Notes: a model not told the origin generated them from the letters alone. Shown: positions 7,193-14,636, numbered from the stretch's first letter. The stretch: 17,667 nucleotides of DNA from an uncultured Gammaproteobacteria bacterium (GCA_938004235.1 CALKWL010000041.1:1-17667); one strand, 5' to 3'. Made by a program: numbers and translations.

Positions 7193-7933
7193 ATGTTTGA
7201 AAATCGTGAAGGCCAGAAGGTGCCGAATGTTGTGTTCCATACCCGCCAGAACAATGCGTGGGTGGATGTTACGACGGATGAGCTGTTCAAAGGCAAGACC
7301 GTGATCGTGTTCTCGCTGCCGGGCGCGTTTACGCCGACCTGTTCGTCGAGCCATGTGCCGCGTTTCAACGAGCTGGCGCCGCTGTTTTTTGAGAACGGCG
7401 TGGACAGCATCGTGTGCATGTCGGTGAACGACACCTTCGTAATGAACGAGTGGGCGAAGGATCAGGGCGCGCCGCATATCACTTTTATTCCTGATGGTAA
7501 CGGCGAGTTTACCGAGGGCATGGGCTTGTTGGTGGACAAGGATGCTCTCGGTTTCGGCAAGCGTTCATGGCGTTATTCCATGTTGGTGCGCGACGGCGTG
7601 ATCGAGAAAATGTTCATCGAGCCGGATGTTCCGGGCGACCCTTACGAAGTTTCCGATGCAGATACCATGATGGATTACATGGTTCCGGGCGCGAACAAGC
7701 CGGCTTCGGTGCTGGTGTTCAGCCGCGACGGTTGCCCGTTCTGCGCACGCGCCAAGGGGATGCTGGCGGATGCGGGTATGGTTTACGATGAAGTCACTGT
7801 GGGCGGCGATGAGGTCACGCTGCGCGGTCTGCGTGCGGCCACTGGGCGCGAGACTGTGCCGCAGGTGTTCATTGACGGTAAGCATATCGGCGGCTCGGAT
7901 GATCTGGCCGCCTGGTTTGCGGCGAAGTCATGA
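7193..7933 (+). CDS. peroxiredoxin-glutaredoxin fusion (glutathione-dependent peroxidase)
   Basis: The start is ATG 7193 with GAGGTG upstream; the open frame further left has no support. Residues 1 to about 165 are a Prx5-type peroxiredoxin with peroxidatic Cys50 in PGAFTPTCS. Residues about 172-246 are a glutaredoxin with the CPFC active site (Cys181, Cys184), the TVPQVFIDG cis-proline loop and GGSDDL. Such hybrids, known from Haemophilus, Neisseria, Chromatium and others, reduce hydrogen peroxide and organic peroxides using glutathione through the built-in glutaredoxin, in the cytoplasm. The gene is followed after 89 bases by a glutathione-reductase-like gene that would regenerate the reductant, forming a complete peroxide-removal pathway. 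The 246-residue length is normal for the hybrid. Confidence 0.96.
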   Translation: MFENREGQKVPNVVFHTRQNNAWVDVTTDELFKGKTVIVFSLPGAFTPTCSSSHVPRFNELAPLFFENGVDSIVCMSVNDTFVMNEWAKDQGAPHITFIPDGNGEFTEGMGLLVDKDALGFGKRSWRYSMLVRDGVIEKMFIEPDVPGDPYEVSDADTMMDYMVPGANKPASVLVFSRDGCPFCARAKGMLADAGMVYDEVTVGGDEVTLRGLRAATGRETVPQVFIDGKHIGGSDDLAAWFAAKS

Positions 7934-7950
7934 GTGTGACATGCGTTTGA

Positions 7951-7990
7951 GGTCATGATTGACCAGAGCGGGCAGCTTCGGTTTGCCCGC
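7951..7990 (+). other. two small hairpins in the prx-gor spacer
   Basis: GGTCA-TGAT-TGACC (7951-7964) and GCGGGCA-N9-TGCCCGC (7968-7990) are perfect inverted repeats. No T run follows, so they are not a standard terminator. They might stabilise or partly attenuate the message between the two genes. Confidence 0.4.
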
Positions 7991-8022
7991 ACCTAATTTC
8001 AAGCAACTCCAGAGGAAGCATT

Positions 8023-9396
8023 ATGAGTACCCCGCACGTTTTTGATTTGATTGCTTTAGGTGGAGGCAGCGGCGGCCTAGCCGCTGCTGAACGCGCCGCT
8101 CAGCTGGGCAAGCGCGTGCTGCTGATCGAGCCGCACGCTTTGGGGGGAACCTGCGTGAATCTGGGTTGCGTGCCGAAAAAGCTGATGTGGTACGGCGCGC
8201 AGGTGGCGGAAAGTCTGCGCAATGCCTCGGGTTTCGGTTTTGATGTGGAAATGAAGGGCTTTTCCTGGAGGACGTTGGTCGATGCGCGCCGTGCGCGGGT
8301 CAAGGGTATAGGCGACTGGTGGGAGGGGTATGCCGTCAAGGATCTGGGGATTGAGCTGGTCAAAGGGCATGGCCGCTTCGTCAGTGCCAATATCGTCGAG
8401 GCGGGCGGCGTTCAGTACACCGCGCCGCATATCGTGGTCAGCACAGGCGGACGTCCGTTTGTGCCGCCGGTGCCCGGCGCTGAGTTGGGCATAACTTCGG
8501 ATGGGTTTTTTGCACTGAATGAGCAACCCAAGCGTGTGGCGATTTTGGGCGGCGGCTATATCGGTGTGGAAATTGCAGGATTGATGCGCTCGTTTGGCTC
8601 GGCGGTGACAGTGGCAGATATTGCGCCGCGCATCCTGATGCCCTTCGATTTGATGCTGAGCGAAACACTGAGCGAGCACATGCGCCATGAGGGGATCGAG
8701 TTGCGTATGCCGTTCAAGACCGCCGGGTTGCGCAAGACCGATGAGGGCATTGTGATAGACGGTTCCGAGGGCGAGGCGCTTGGGCCGTTTGATTGCGTGA
8801 TCTGGGCCGCTGGGCGCAAACCGAACACCGATGATATCGGGCTGGATGCGGCGGGGGTCGAGGTGCAGCCCAACGGCTTCGTGCCGACTGACGCCTACCA
8901 GAACACCAATGTGCCGGGGGTGTATGCCATTGGCGACATCACCGGGCGCGTGGCGCTCACGCCGGTGGCGGTGGCGGCAGGAAGGCGCTTGATGATGCGT
9001 CTGTTCGCCGGGCAGGCTGAAGCCAAGCTCGACTACGACAACATCCCCAGCGTGGTGTTCTCACATCCGCCGATGGGCAGCGTGGGTATGACCGAAGCCC
9101 AGGCGCGCGAGAAGTTTGGTACGGCAGTGAGCGTGTATCAGACCGGGTTTACGCCGATGAAATATGCCATGGCTGAATATAAATCACCCACGGCGATGAA
9201 ACTGGTTTGTGCGGGCGTGGATGAAAAAGTGGTGGGCGTGCATATTATCGGCGACGGCGCGGACGAAATGTTGCAGGGCTTTGGCGTGGCGGTGAAAGCC
9301 GGCCTGAGCAAGGCGGACTTTGACAACACGGTGGCGATTCACCCGACCAGCAGTGAAGAGCTGGTGACGCTAAAGGCTTCCGATCGTGTGGGCTGA
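8023..9396 (+). CDS. glutathione (or glutathione amide) reductase, FAD pyridine-disulfide oxidoreductase
   Basis: This 457-residue protein is a class I pyridine nucleotide-disulfide oxidoreductase. The FAD loop GGGSGG is at 13-18, the redox-active disulfide Cys44/Cys49 in GGTCVNLGCVPKKLMW (typical of glutathione rather than lipoamide enzymes), the second dinucleotide fold at GGGYIGVEIAG, FAD motif YAIGDITG, and the active-site His440 with Glu445 in HPTSSEE. It should reduce oxidised glutathione for the preceding peroxiredoxin-glutaredoxin. The segment after the second Rossmann fold reads VADIAPRILMPFD; the two arginines that hold the NADPH 2'-phosphate in E. coli Gor are not evident and an Asp (199) stands near the first, suggesting NADH use as in Chromatium glutathione amide reductase. 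GAGGAAGC lies before ATG 8023. Confidence 0.93.
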   Translation: MSTPHVFDLIALGGGSGGLAAAERAAQLGKRVLLIEPHALGGTCVNLGCVPKKLMWYGAQVAESLRNASGFGFDVEMKGFSWRTLVDARRARVKGIGDWWEGYAVKDLGIELVKGHGRFVSANIVEAGGVQYTAPHIVVSTGGRPFVPPVPGAELGITSDGFFALNEQPKRVAILGGGYIGVEIAGLMRSFGSAVTVADIAPRILMPFDLMLSETLSEHMRHEGIELRMPFKTAGLRKTDEGIVIDGSEGEALGPFDCVIWAAGRKPNTDDIGLDAAGVEVQPNGFVPTDAYQNTNVPGVYAIGDITGRVALTPVAVAAGRRLMMRLFAGQAEAKLDYDNIPSVVFSHPPMGSVGMTEAQAREKFGTAVSVYQTGFTPMKYAMAEYKSPTAMKLVCAGVDEKVVGVHIIGDGADEMLQGFGVAVKAGLSKADFDNTVAIHPTSSEELVTLKASDRVG

Positions 9397-9404
9397 GCCC
9401 TGCC

Positions 9405-9640
9405 GGCAGCCTGTCGGACTTGAGGCGATCTGGCTGCAAAAGCTTGCGGAATCCATTCATGGATTCCGCCCTGCGGGTGATGCTTCGCATCCCAACACCG
9501 CTCCAGGCGGCGTTGTTCTGACCGATCCATATTTCGCCGATTTTTTAGCCAATAGTCCCCGCTGTTGCCGAAAAAATCGTCAAAATCTGTCTTCGGTCGG
9601 CGACTTTTTCGCTTCAGCCGCCCAAGCCCGACAGGCTGCC
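9405..9640. repeat. 236-bp element with 18-bp terminal inverted repeats
   Basis: The ends GGCAGCCTGTCGGACTTG (9405-9422) and the reverse complement of the same with one change (9623-9640) define a palindrome-bounded element. Inside are an 11-bp perfect hairpin (GCGGAATCCAT/ATGGATTCCGC, 9446-9469) and GATGC-TTC-GCATC. No protein is encoded and no target duplication is obvious. It could be a MITE or a REP-like intergenic repeat. The rest of the 9397-9839 spacer holds no gene. Confidence 0.65.
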
Positions 9641-9733
9641 AGGTTGATGAAGTAAGCATTTTAGCCGGCTGATAGGGCGGGACACGGGTGTTTCGCACGC
9701 CAGTCAGTTGATGGGCGCTTGCCGAATCCGGTC

Positions 9734-9767
9734 GGGCTGAAAAACTCATGGATGAGTTTTTCAGCCC
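9734..9767. repeat. perfect 16-bp stem hairpin
   Basis: GGGCTGAAAAACTCAT and ATGAGTTTTTCAGCCC flank a two-base GG loop. It sits between the 236-bp element and the terminator. The T-rich right arm lies inside the stem, so it may be a repeat element rather than a terminator. Confidence 0.6.
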
Positions 9768-9787
9768 TCAGCCGCCCTCGCTGCAAT

Positions 9788-9819
9788 AAAAAACGCCGGA
9801 GATCAATCCGGCGTTTTTT
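9788..9819. terminator. bidirectional terminator between gor-like gene and lipoprotein gene
   Basis: AAAAAACGCCGGA, a six-base loop, and TCCGGCGTTTTTT form a perfect GC-rich stem with A/T tracts on both sides. It can end transcription from either strand and lies between convergent genes. Confidence 0.9.
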
Positions 9820-9839
9820 ATTGGCGCATCGTTAGCTGA

Positions 9840-10166
9840 TTAGCGTGCGGGGTAGGAACCTGCGTTCTTCTGGTCGGCGGCCTGCTTGACGGCCATGTCG
9901 CTCTGGAACTTGGCCTTTTCAGCCAGTTTGGTGGCCTTGGCATAGTCGCCATCAGCCGCCGCTTTTTCAGCCTGCTTAATCAGGTCTTCCTTGTAAAACC
10001 ACTGATTATTGGCTTTCTTGGCGGCAGCTTGAGCTGTTTTCGCCTCGGAAAGCGCTTTGTCGTAATCCGCAGACGAACCGGTGGCTTCGGGGGTGCTGGC
10101 GCAGGCCGTCAGTGCGGCCAGGGCAGCGGCGATCGTCAGGGTCTTGAACATGGCGCTGGGCTTCAT
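9840..10166 (-). CDS. small lipoprotein, SoxXA-binding-protein-like
   Basis: The start at ATG 10166 is preferred: on the minus strand AGAGG lies about ten bases upstream, whereas the ATGs at 10193 and 10178 are badly spaced. The 108-residue product starts with a lipoprotein signal peptide (MFKTLTIAAALAALTAC), with the lipidated cysteine at about 22. The mature part is a charged Ala/Lys-rich helical segment (EAKTAQAAAKKANNQWFYKEDLIKQAEKAAADGDYAKATKLAEKAKFQSDMAVKQ in pieces). This pattern resembles short lipoproteins annotated as SoxXA-binding proteins in sulfur oxidisers; that assignment is from memory of the pattern and only moderately sure. The neutral alternative is a DUF4398-like envelope lipoprotein. 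It stands alone, convergent to the gor-like gene and divergent from guaB. Confidence 0.8.
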   Translation of the reverse strand: MKPSAMFKTLTIAAALAALTACASTPEATGSSADYDKALSEAKTAQAAAKKANNQWFYKEDLIKQAEKAAADGDYAKATKLAEKAKFQSDMAVKQAADQKNAGSYPAR

Positions 10167-10244
10167 AATGCGATACATCCTCTGGGTTGACATTTTAGTG
10201 AGCGCGTGTGCGGTCGATACGGCTGACCGTCTTCAAGGATTGAG

Positions 10245-10273
10245 TTTACCGGGCAAGGGGCAATCTCTATAAT
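10245..10273 (+). promoter_or_regulatory. probable sigma-70 promoter of guaB
   Basis: A perfect -10 box TATAAT (10268-10273) lies 17 bases after TTTACC (10245-10250), a 4-of-6 match to the -35 consensus. Transcription would start near 10280, about 26 bases before the guaB ATG, with AGGAAAG (10291-10297) as ribosome site. Confidence 0.7.
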
Positions 10274-10305
10274 CGCAAAAATTGTTGCAAAGGAAAGTCT
10301 ATCTT

Positions 10306-11766
10306 ATGGTTCGCATTCTTGAGGATGGCCTAACCTTCGACGACGTGCTCCTCGTTCCCGCGCTCTCAGTCGTTTTACCGAGAGACGTTTCTTTGGTGAC
10401 GCGCCTGACGCGCGACATCGTACTGAATATCCCCATGGTGTCCGCTGCCATGGATACGGTGACAGAAGCCGCTTTGGCCATTGCGCTGGCCCAGGAAGGT
10501 GGCATCGGCATCATTCACAAGAATATGTCAGCCGAACAGCAGGCGCGTCACGTGCGCAAGGTAAAAAAATACGAAAGCGGCGTGATTAAAGACCCGATCA
10601 CGGTAACCCCCCAGACCAGCATTCGTGAAGTCAATCAGATGGCGCGCTACCACAATATTTCCGGCTTCCCGGTGGTGGACGGCGCCAATCTGGTGGGTAT
10701 TGTCACCCACCGTGACCTGCGCTTTGAAACCCAGCTTGATGCGCCGGTGAGCACTGTGATGACCGGGAGGGACAAGCTGGTGACCGTGCATGAAGGCGCC
10801 AGCCGCGACGAGGTTCTGGCTTTGCTGCACAAACACCGCATCGAAAAAATCCTGGTGATTAATGATGATTTCCACCTGCGCGGCATGATTACCGTCAAAG
10901 ACATTCAGAAATCCACCGATTTCCCGAATGCCTGCAAAGATGCCTACGGCAGTTTGCGCGTGGGCGCCGCTGTGGGGACGGGCGCAGACACGGACGCACG
11001 CGTAGCCGCGCTGGTTGAGGCTGGTGTAGATGCTATCGTGGTCGATACCGCGCACGGCCACTCTCAGGGCGTGCTGGATCGCGTGCGCTGGATCAAGCAG
11101 CACTACCCGCAAGTACAGGTCATCGGCGGCAATATCGCCACGGCGGCGGCAGCGCTCGATCTGGTCAAGGCCGGGGCGGATGGAGTGAAAGTCGGCATTG
11201 GCCCTGGCTCCATTTGCACCACGCGCATTGTTGCGGGTGTGGGTGTGCCGCAAATCACGGCAATTTCCAATGTATCCCGGGCACTGGAAGGTACCGGCGT
11301 GCCGATGATTGCCGATGGTGGCATCCGTTTTTCGGGCGATTTGGTCAAGGCCATGGTGGCGGGTGCGGATTGCGTGATGGTCGGCGGCATGTTCGCTGGC
11401 ACGGAAGAAGCGCCGGGCGAGGTTGAGCTGTATCAGGGGCGTTCCTACAAGGCCTATCGCGGTATGGGTTCGATTGGTGCCATGCAACAGGGCTCGTCCG
11501 ACCGCTATTTCCAGGGCGAGAATGCCGCCGACAAACTGGTGCCGGAAGGCATTGAGGGTCGCGTACCCTACAAGGGGCCGATGGCGGCGATTGTGCATCA
11601 ACTGATGGGCGGTTTGCGCTCTGGCATGGGTTACGTGGGATGTGCGGATATTCAGCAACTGCGCACCAAGCCGTCGTTTGTGCGCGTGACTTCGGCGGGC
11701 TTGCGTGAAAGCCATGTCCACGATGTGCAGATCACCAAGGAAGCGCCCAACTACCGCATGGATTGA
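10306..11766 (+). CDS. guaB: inosine-5'-monophosphate dehydrogenase
   Basis: GuaB oxidises IMP to XMP with NAD+, the committed step of guanine nucleotide synthesis. The 486-residue length equals the family norm. The start is ATG 10306 (MVRILEDGLTFDDVLLVP) with AGGAAAG upstream; the TTG further left is not needed. Two CBS repeats occupy about residues 95-205 (ITVTPQTSIREV, HNISGFPVVD, LVTVHEGASRDEVLALL, IEKILVINDD). The catalytic loop GPGSICTTRIV holds Cys304, and the phosphate and flap regions (DGGIRFSGD, GGMFAGTEEAPGE, YRGMGSIGAMQ) are intact. It is followed by guaA, the next enzyme in the pathway, after a 275-base gap containing a MITE-like insertion. Confidence 0.98.
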   Translation: MVRILEDGLTFDDVLLVPALSVVLPRDVSLVTRLTRDIVLNIPMVSAAMDTVTEAALAIALAQEGGIGIIHKNMSAEQQARHVRKVKKYESGVIKDPITVTPQTSIREVNQMARYHNISGFPVVDGANLVGIVTHRDLRFETQLDAPVSTVMTGRDKLVTVHEGASRDEVLALLHKHRIEKILVINDDFHLRGMITVKDIQKSTDFPNACKDAYGSLRVGAAVGTGADTDARVAALVEAGVDAIVVDTAHGHSQGVLDRVRWIKQHYPQVQVIGGNIATAAAALDLVKAGADGVKVGIGPGSICTTRIVAGVGVPQITAISNVSRALEGTGVPMIADGGIRFSGDLVKAMVAGADCVMVGGMFAGTEEAPGEVELYQGRSYKAYRGMGSIGAMQQGSSDRYFQGENAADKLVPEGIEGRVPYKGPMAAIVHQLMGGLRSGMGYVGCADIQQLRTKPSFVRVTSAGLRESHVHDVQITKEAPNYRMD

Positions 11767-11780
11767 TCGGTTTTTTTAAA

Positions 11781-11921
11781 GGGCACTTCTATAAATTCGA
11801 TCAAGGCGATGATGGCAAGCCAAAATCCGGCGAAAAAGCGCAGCATACACGCAGTATGTGAGCATTTTGAGCCGGATTTTGGTGCAGCAAACGCGGCTTC
11901 AGCGGATTTATAAAAGTGCCC
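11781..11921. mobile_element. 141-bp MITE-like element with TAAA target duplication
   Basis: The ends GGGCACTTCTATAAATTCG and the reverse complement of CGGATTTATAAAAGTGCCC match in 16 of the first 18 positions. The element is flanked by direct TAAA (11777-11780 and 11922-11925), as expected for a 4-bp target duplication. Inside, CCAAAATCCGGC (11820-11831) and GCCGGATTTTGG (11871-11882) form a second stem with a further small hairpin (GCATAC/GTATGT). It has no coding capacity and would need a transposase acting in trans. The family of that transposase is not identified; an IS5-like one is only a guess. Confidence 0.75.
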
Positions 11922-11931
11922 TAAAACATTT

Positions 11932-12018
11932 TTGCCGCAGAGGCCACAAAGCACGCAGAGAATGAACGGATTGTTTTAACTCTGCGCACGCTGTGTCCTC
12001 TGTGGCTTAATTTTTTTT
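11932..12018 (+). repeat. imperfect inverted repeat with T run before guaA
   Basis: The left arm (11932-11960, TTGCCGCAGAGGCCACAAAG then CACGCAGAG) pairs imperfectly with the right arm (about 11980-12010, CTCTGCG...CCTCTGTGGC). Eight T residues follow at 12011-12018, ending 23 bases before the guaA start. The arms resemble the common CCACAGAGGACACAGAG intergenic repeat. It could act as a partial terminator in the guaB-guaA spacer. Confidence 0.6.
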
Positions 12019-12041
12019 GTAGTCATTTTCGGATTTATTCC

Positions 12042-13619
12042 ATGCAGCACGACATTCATTCTGACCGTATCCTGATTCTCGATTTCGGCTCGCAATACAC
12101 TCAACTCATTGCTCGTCGTGTGCGTGAAGCTGGCGTGTTTTGTGAACTGCATCCCTGGGATATGGACGATGCCGCGATTCGTGCCTTCGCACCCAAGGGT
12201 GTGATTCTTTCCGGTGGCCCGGAGTCGGTCACGGAAGACAATCCGCCGCGTGCGCCCGAAAGCGTGTTTCAACTCGGCGTTCCGGTGCTGGGCATTTGCT
12301 ACGGCATGCAAACCATGGCGGCGCAAATGGGCGGCAAGGTTGAAACCAGTGACCATCAGGAATTCGGCTTTGCCCAGGCGCGCGCACGCGGGCATACCGC
12401 CTTGCTCAAGGACATTGAAGATCACAAGACCGCCGAAGGTTTTGGCTTGCTGGATGTCTGGATGAGTCACGGCGACCGCGTCGTCGATATGCCGCCCGGC
12501 TTCAAACTCATGGCCAGTTCCGAAGGTGCGCCGATTGCGGGCATGGCCGATGAGTCGCGTCATTATTATGGCGTGCAATTTCACCCCGAAGTCACCCACA
12601 CGCGCCAGGGTGAGCGCATCCTGAATCGTTTTGTGCATGAGATTTGCGGCTGTGCGGGCTTGTGGACTCCGGCCAACATAATCGAAGAGAGCATTGAAAA
12701 AATTCGCGCCCAAGTTGGTACGAATGAGGTCATTCTCGGCCTGTCCGGCGGGGTCGATTCCTCGGTGGTGGCGGCCTTGTTGCATCGCGCCATCGGTGAC
12801 CAGCTCACCTGCGTGTTTGTCGATAACGGCCTTTTGCGCCTCAGCGAAGGCGATCAGGTGATGGCGACCTTCGCCCAGCACATGGGCATTCGCGTCATTC
12901 GCGTCGATGCCGAACAGCGCTTCCTGAGTGAGTTGGCAGGCGAGGCCGACCCTGAAGCCAAGCGCAAAATCATCGGTCGTGTATTCGTCGAGATTTTTGA
13001 AGAAGAATCCAACAAGCTGCCCAACGCCATGTGGCTGGCGCAGGGCACCATCTACCCGGATGTCATCGAGTCGGCGGGTAGCAAAACCGGCAAGGCGCAT
13101 GTCATCAAGTCCCACCACAACGTCGGCGGCCTACCTGCGCACATGCGCCTCAAACTGCTCGAACCACTGCGCGAACTGTTCAAGGACGAGGTGCGCAAGC
13201 TGGGGCTGGAACTCGGCTTGCCGTACGAAATGGTCTATCGCCATCCCTTCCCCGGCCCCGGCTTGGGCGTACGCATTCTGGGTGAAGTAAAAAAGGACTA
13301 CGCCGATCTGCTGCGCAAAGCGGATGCGATTTTTATCGAAGAGCTGCGCAAGCACGATCTGTACGACAAGACCTCCCAGGCGTTTGCCGTGTTCCTGCCG
13401 GTGCGCTCGGTCGGTGTGATGGGCGACGGGCGGCGTTATGACTTTGTTGTGGCCTTGCGCGCCGTTGAGACCATCGACTTCATGACCGCACGCTGGGCGC
13501 ACTTGCCTTACGATTTCCTTGATCTGGTCTGCCGTCGCATCGTCAACGAAACACGCGGCATCTCGCGTGTGGTGTATGACATTACCGGCAAACCGCCCGG
13601 CACGATTGAGTGGGAGTAA
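12042..13619 (+). CDS. guaA: GMP synthase (glutamine-hydrolysing)
   Basis: GuaA converts XMP to GMP using ATP and glutamine. The 525-residue length is normal. The N-terminal class I glutamine amidotransferase domain has the nucleophile Cys86 (GICYGMQ) and the triad partners His181 and Glu183 (HPEVTHT). The ATP pyrophosphatase P-loop is at Ser235-Ser240 (LSGGVDSSVVAALL), and the C-terminal dimerisation domain ends with the conserved PPGTIEWE. The first residues DRILILDFGSQYTQLIARRVRE confirm the start at ATG 12042. No strong ribosome site is visible upstream. It belongs with guaB but is separated from it by two repeat elements and is followed by a strong terminator. Confidence 0.98.
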   Translation: MQHDIHSDRILILDFGSQYTQLIARRVREAGVFCELHPWDMDDAAIRAFAPKGVILSGGPESVTEDNPPRAPESVFQLGVPVLGICYGMQTMAAQMGGKVETSDHQEFGFAQARARGHTALLKDIEDHKTAEGFGLLDVWMSHGDRVVDMPPGFKLMASSEGAPIAGMADESRHYYGVQFHPEVTHTRQGERILNRFVHEICGCAGLWTPANIIEESIEKIRAQVGTNEVILGLSGGVDSSVVAALLHRAIGDQLTCVFVDNGLLRLSEGDQVMATFAQHMGIRVIRVDAEQRFLSELAGEADPEAKRKIIGRVFVEIFEEESNKLPNAMWLAQGTIYPDVIESAGSKTGKAHVIKSHHNVGGLPAHMRLKLLEPLRELFKDEVRKLGLELGLPYEMVYRHPFPGPGLGVRILGEVKKDYADLLRKADAIFIEELRKHDLYDKTSQAFAVFLPVRSVGVMGDGRRYDFVVALRAVETIDFMTARWAHLPYDFLDLVCRRIVNETRGISRVVYDITGKPPGTIEWE

Positions 13620-13671
13620 TCACTCGGGCTTGAGTGGTCGGATATAGGGTTCAGGGATGAGCCCACCAACA

Positions 13672-13701
13672 AAAACGCCGCATGGATTCATGCGGCGTTT
13701 T
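13672..13701 (+). terminator. intrinsic terminator of guaA
   Basis: AAAACGCCGCATG, loop GATT, CATGCGGCGTTTT make a perfect 13-bp stem with a terminal T tract. Being symmetric, it can also stop transcription of the integron cassettes that arrives on the minus strand. The last attC begins only two bases further. Confidence 0.92.
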
Positions 13702-13703
13702 AC

Positions 13704-13774
13704 TTCTAACGCCCAAGCTCACCCGACGCGAGCCGCGCAGCGGTACGCGGTCGGGTGGAGCGCCGTGTTAGAGC
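13704..13774 (-). other. attC recombination site of cassette 2
   Basis: Read on the minus strand, the site starts with GCTCTAAC (13774-13767) and ends with GTTAGAA (13710-13704). The inner arms GCTCCACCCGAC and GTCGGGTGAGC pair with one unpaired base, the extrahelical base typical of attC. The centre is a GC-rich palindrome-like segment. Length is 71 bases. The stop codon of the cassette's second gene touches the outer box. Confidence 0.85.
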
Positions 13775-14151
13775 TATTCACCGCCACGAGTGATCTGGTG
13801 GAATTCGACAGGGGTTGTCGGCTCGAAGCTCATGGCGTAGCCGTAACATACATTTGTCCACTGGTGGTTCTTAAAAAATGCCAGGACTATGCGTTTCACA
13901 GTTTGATATCCGATATTGAACTCAGTCCTTAGCTCCATCTCGAACTCAGTCCAGTTGATAGGCTCTTTTGCTTCTAACTTGTTGTCGTACGTCTCGAAAA
14001 TATCATGAGCGCGATCAATATCTCCTTCACCCCAATCCATAGATAGAATCAGCGATTCAACCGGATGAGCATCATAATCGACGGTTTCCCCAAGGACCCG
14101 CACTTGGTACTTCAGCTTTTGAAGCTCCTCTGCAAGTTCGTCAATGCTCAT
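13774..14151 (-). CDS. cassette protein of unknown function (second gene of cassette 2)
   Basis: This 125-residue acidic, probably cytoplasmic protein starts with MSIDELAEELQKLKYQVRVL, a likely short coiled coil, followed by a mixed helical region (HPVESLILSMDWGEGDIDRAHDIFETYD) and a C-terminal part rich in aromatic residues (FFKNHQWTNVCYGYAMSF). The pattern of the first 90 residues faintly recalls DUF1878 (Bacillus YhaI-like) proteins; I would not name it on that basis. Its ATG overlaps the TGA of the upstream gene (ATGA, 14148-14151), so the two are translationally coupled and probably work together. The stop TAG lies against the attC outer box, showing that it is the last gene of the cassette. 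It has no promoter of its own in view. Confidence 0.8.
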   Translation of the reverse strand: MSIDELAEELQKLKYQVRVLGETVDYDAHPVESLILSMDWGEGDIDRAHDIFETYDNKLEAKEPINWTEFEMELRTEFNIGYQTVKRIVLAFFKNHQWTNVCYGYAMSFEPTTPVEFHQITRGGE

Positions 14152-14615
14152 GCTTTTCCCTCCATTTGAAAGATTGTCGTACTTAAGGTTGACACGGCAT
14201 CTTGCATCTTTGCCTGAAGCTCATGAACATCTTGCGGATTAGGATTCCCAGAATTCCATGATATTTCGTAGGCATTCAAATTACCTTGCCCTTCAACGAG
14301 AAGCCCCCGCACGCCTGCATCAGGCCCTGATGCATCCAAGGTGCCTAACGCAATATCAAATTGCTCTCTGATCTTATGAATAAGTTCGAGAGGCTTTACA
14401 CCGCGAGGAACAGCCTGCGCAGAGGTCGGGAGACGTCGAATTTCGTCCTGTGCGCGCTTTAGCCTTTCGGTCACGTTCGCGAGGTTTATTTTTCTAATGT
14501 CGAACTTGATCTGGTTCTTGTAGTTCCTTGCTTGTGAGGCTTGCCAGATGGTAATAGCCATTCCAAGCAACGTAACCACTGTGCCAGTGAGCGTCACGAT
14601 GCTGTCTGAAGTCAA
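14148..14615 (-). CDS. cassette membrane-anchored protein of unknown function (first gene of cassette 2)
   Basis: The start is TTG at 14615, because a perfect AGGAGG lies seven bases upstream on the minus strand, just inside the cassette's 5' end. The 155-residue product has one N-terminal membrane helix (IVTLTGTVVTLLGMAITIWQA) and then a long, mostly helical soluble part with alternating charges (RKINLANVTERLKRAQDEIRRLP, ELIHKIREQFDIALGTLD, ELQAKMQDAVSTLSTTI). I recognise no family. It overlaps the following gene by four bases. A membrane-anchored protein coupled to a small cytoplasmic partner inside one cassette suggests a two-component accessory function such as stress or phage resistance, but nothing in the sequence proves this. 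Confidence 0.8.
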   Translation of the reverse strand: MTSDSIVTLTGTVVTLLGMAITIWQASQARNYKNQIKFDIRKINLANVTERLKRAQDEIRRLPTSAQAVPRGVKPLELIHKIREQFDIALGTLDASGPDAGVRGLLVEGQGNLNAYEISWNSGNPNPQDVHELQAKMQDAVSTLSTTIFQMEGKA

Positions 14616-14636
14616 AAGAATTCCTCCTGATTTCTT

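Noticed and set aside
9386..9655. Plus-strand open frame after the gor-like gene
   Set aside because: It spans the inverted-repeat element and has no protein-like features.
13657..13932. Plus-strand open frame after guaA
   Set aside because: It reads antisense through the attC site and the end of the cassette gene.
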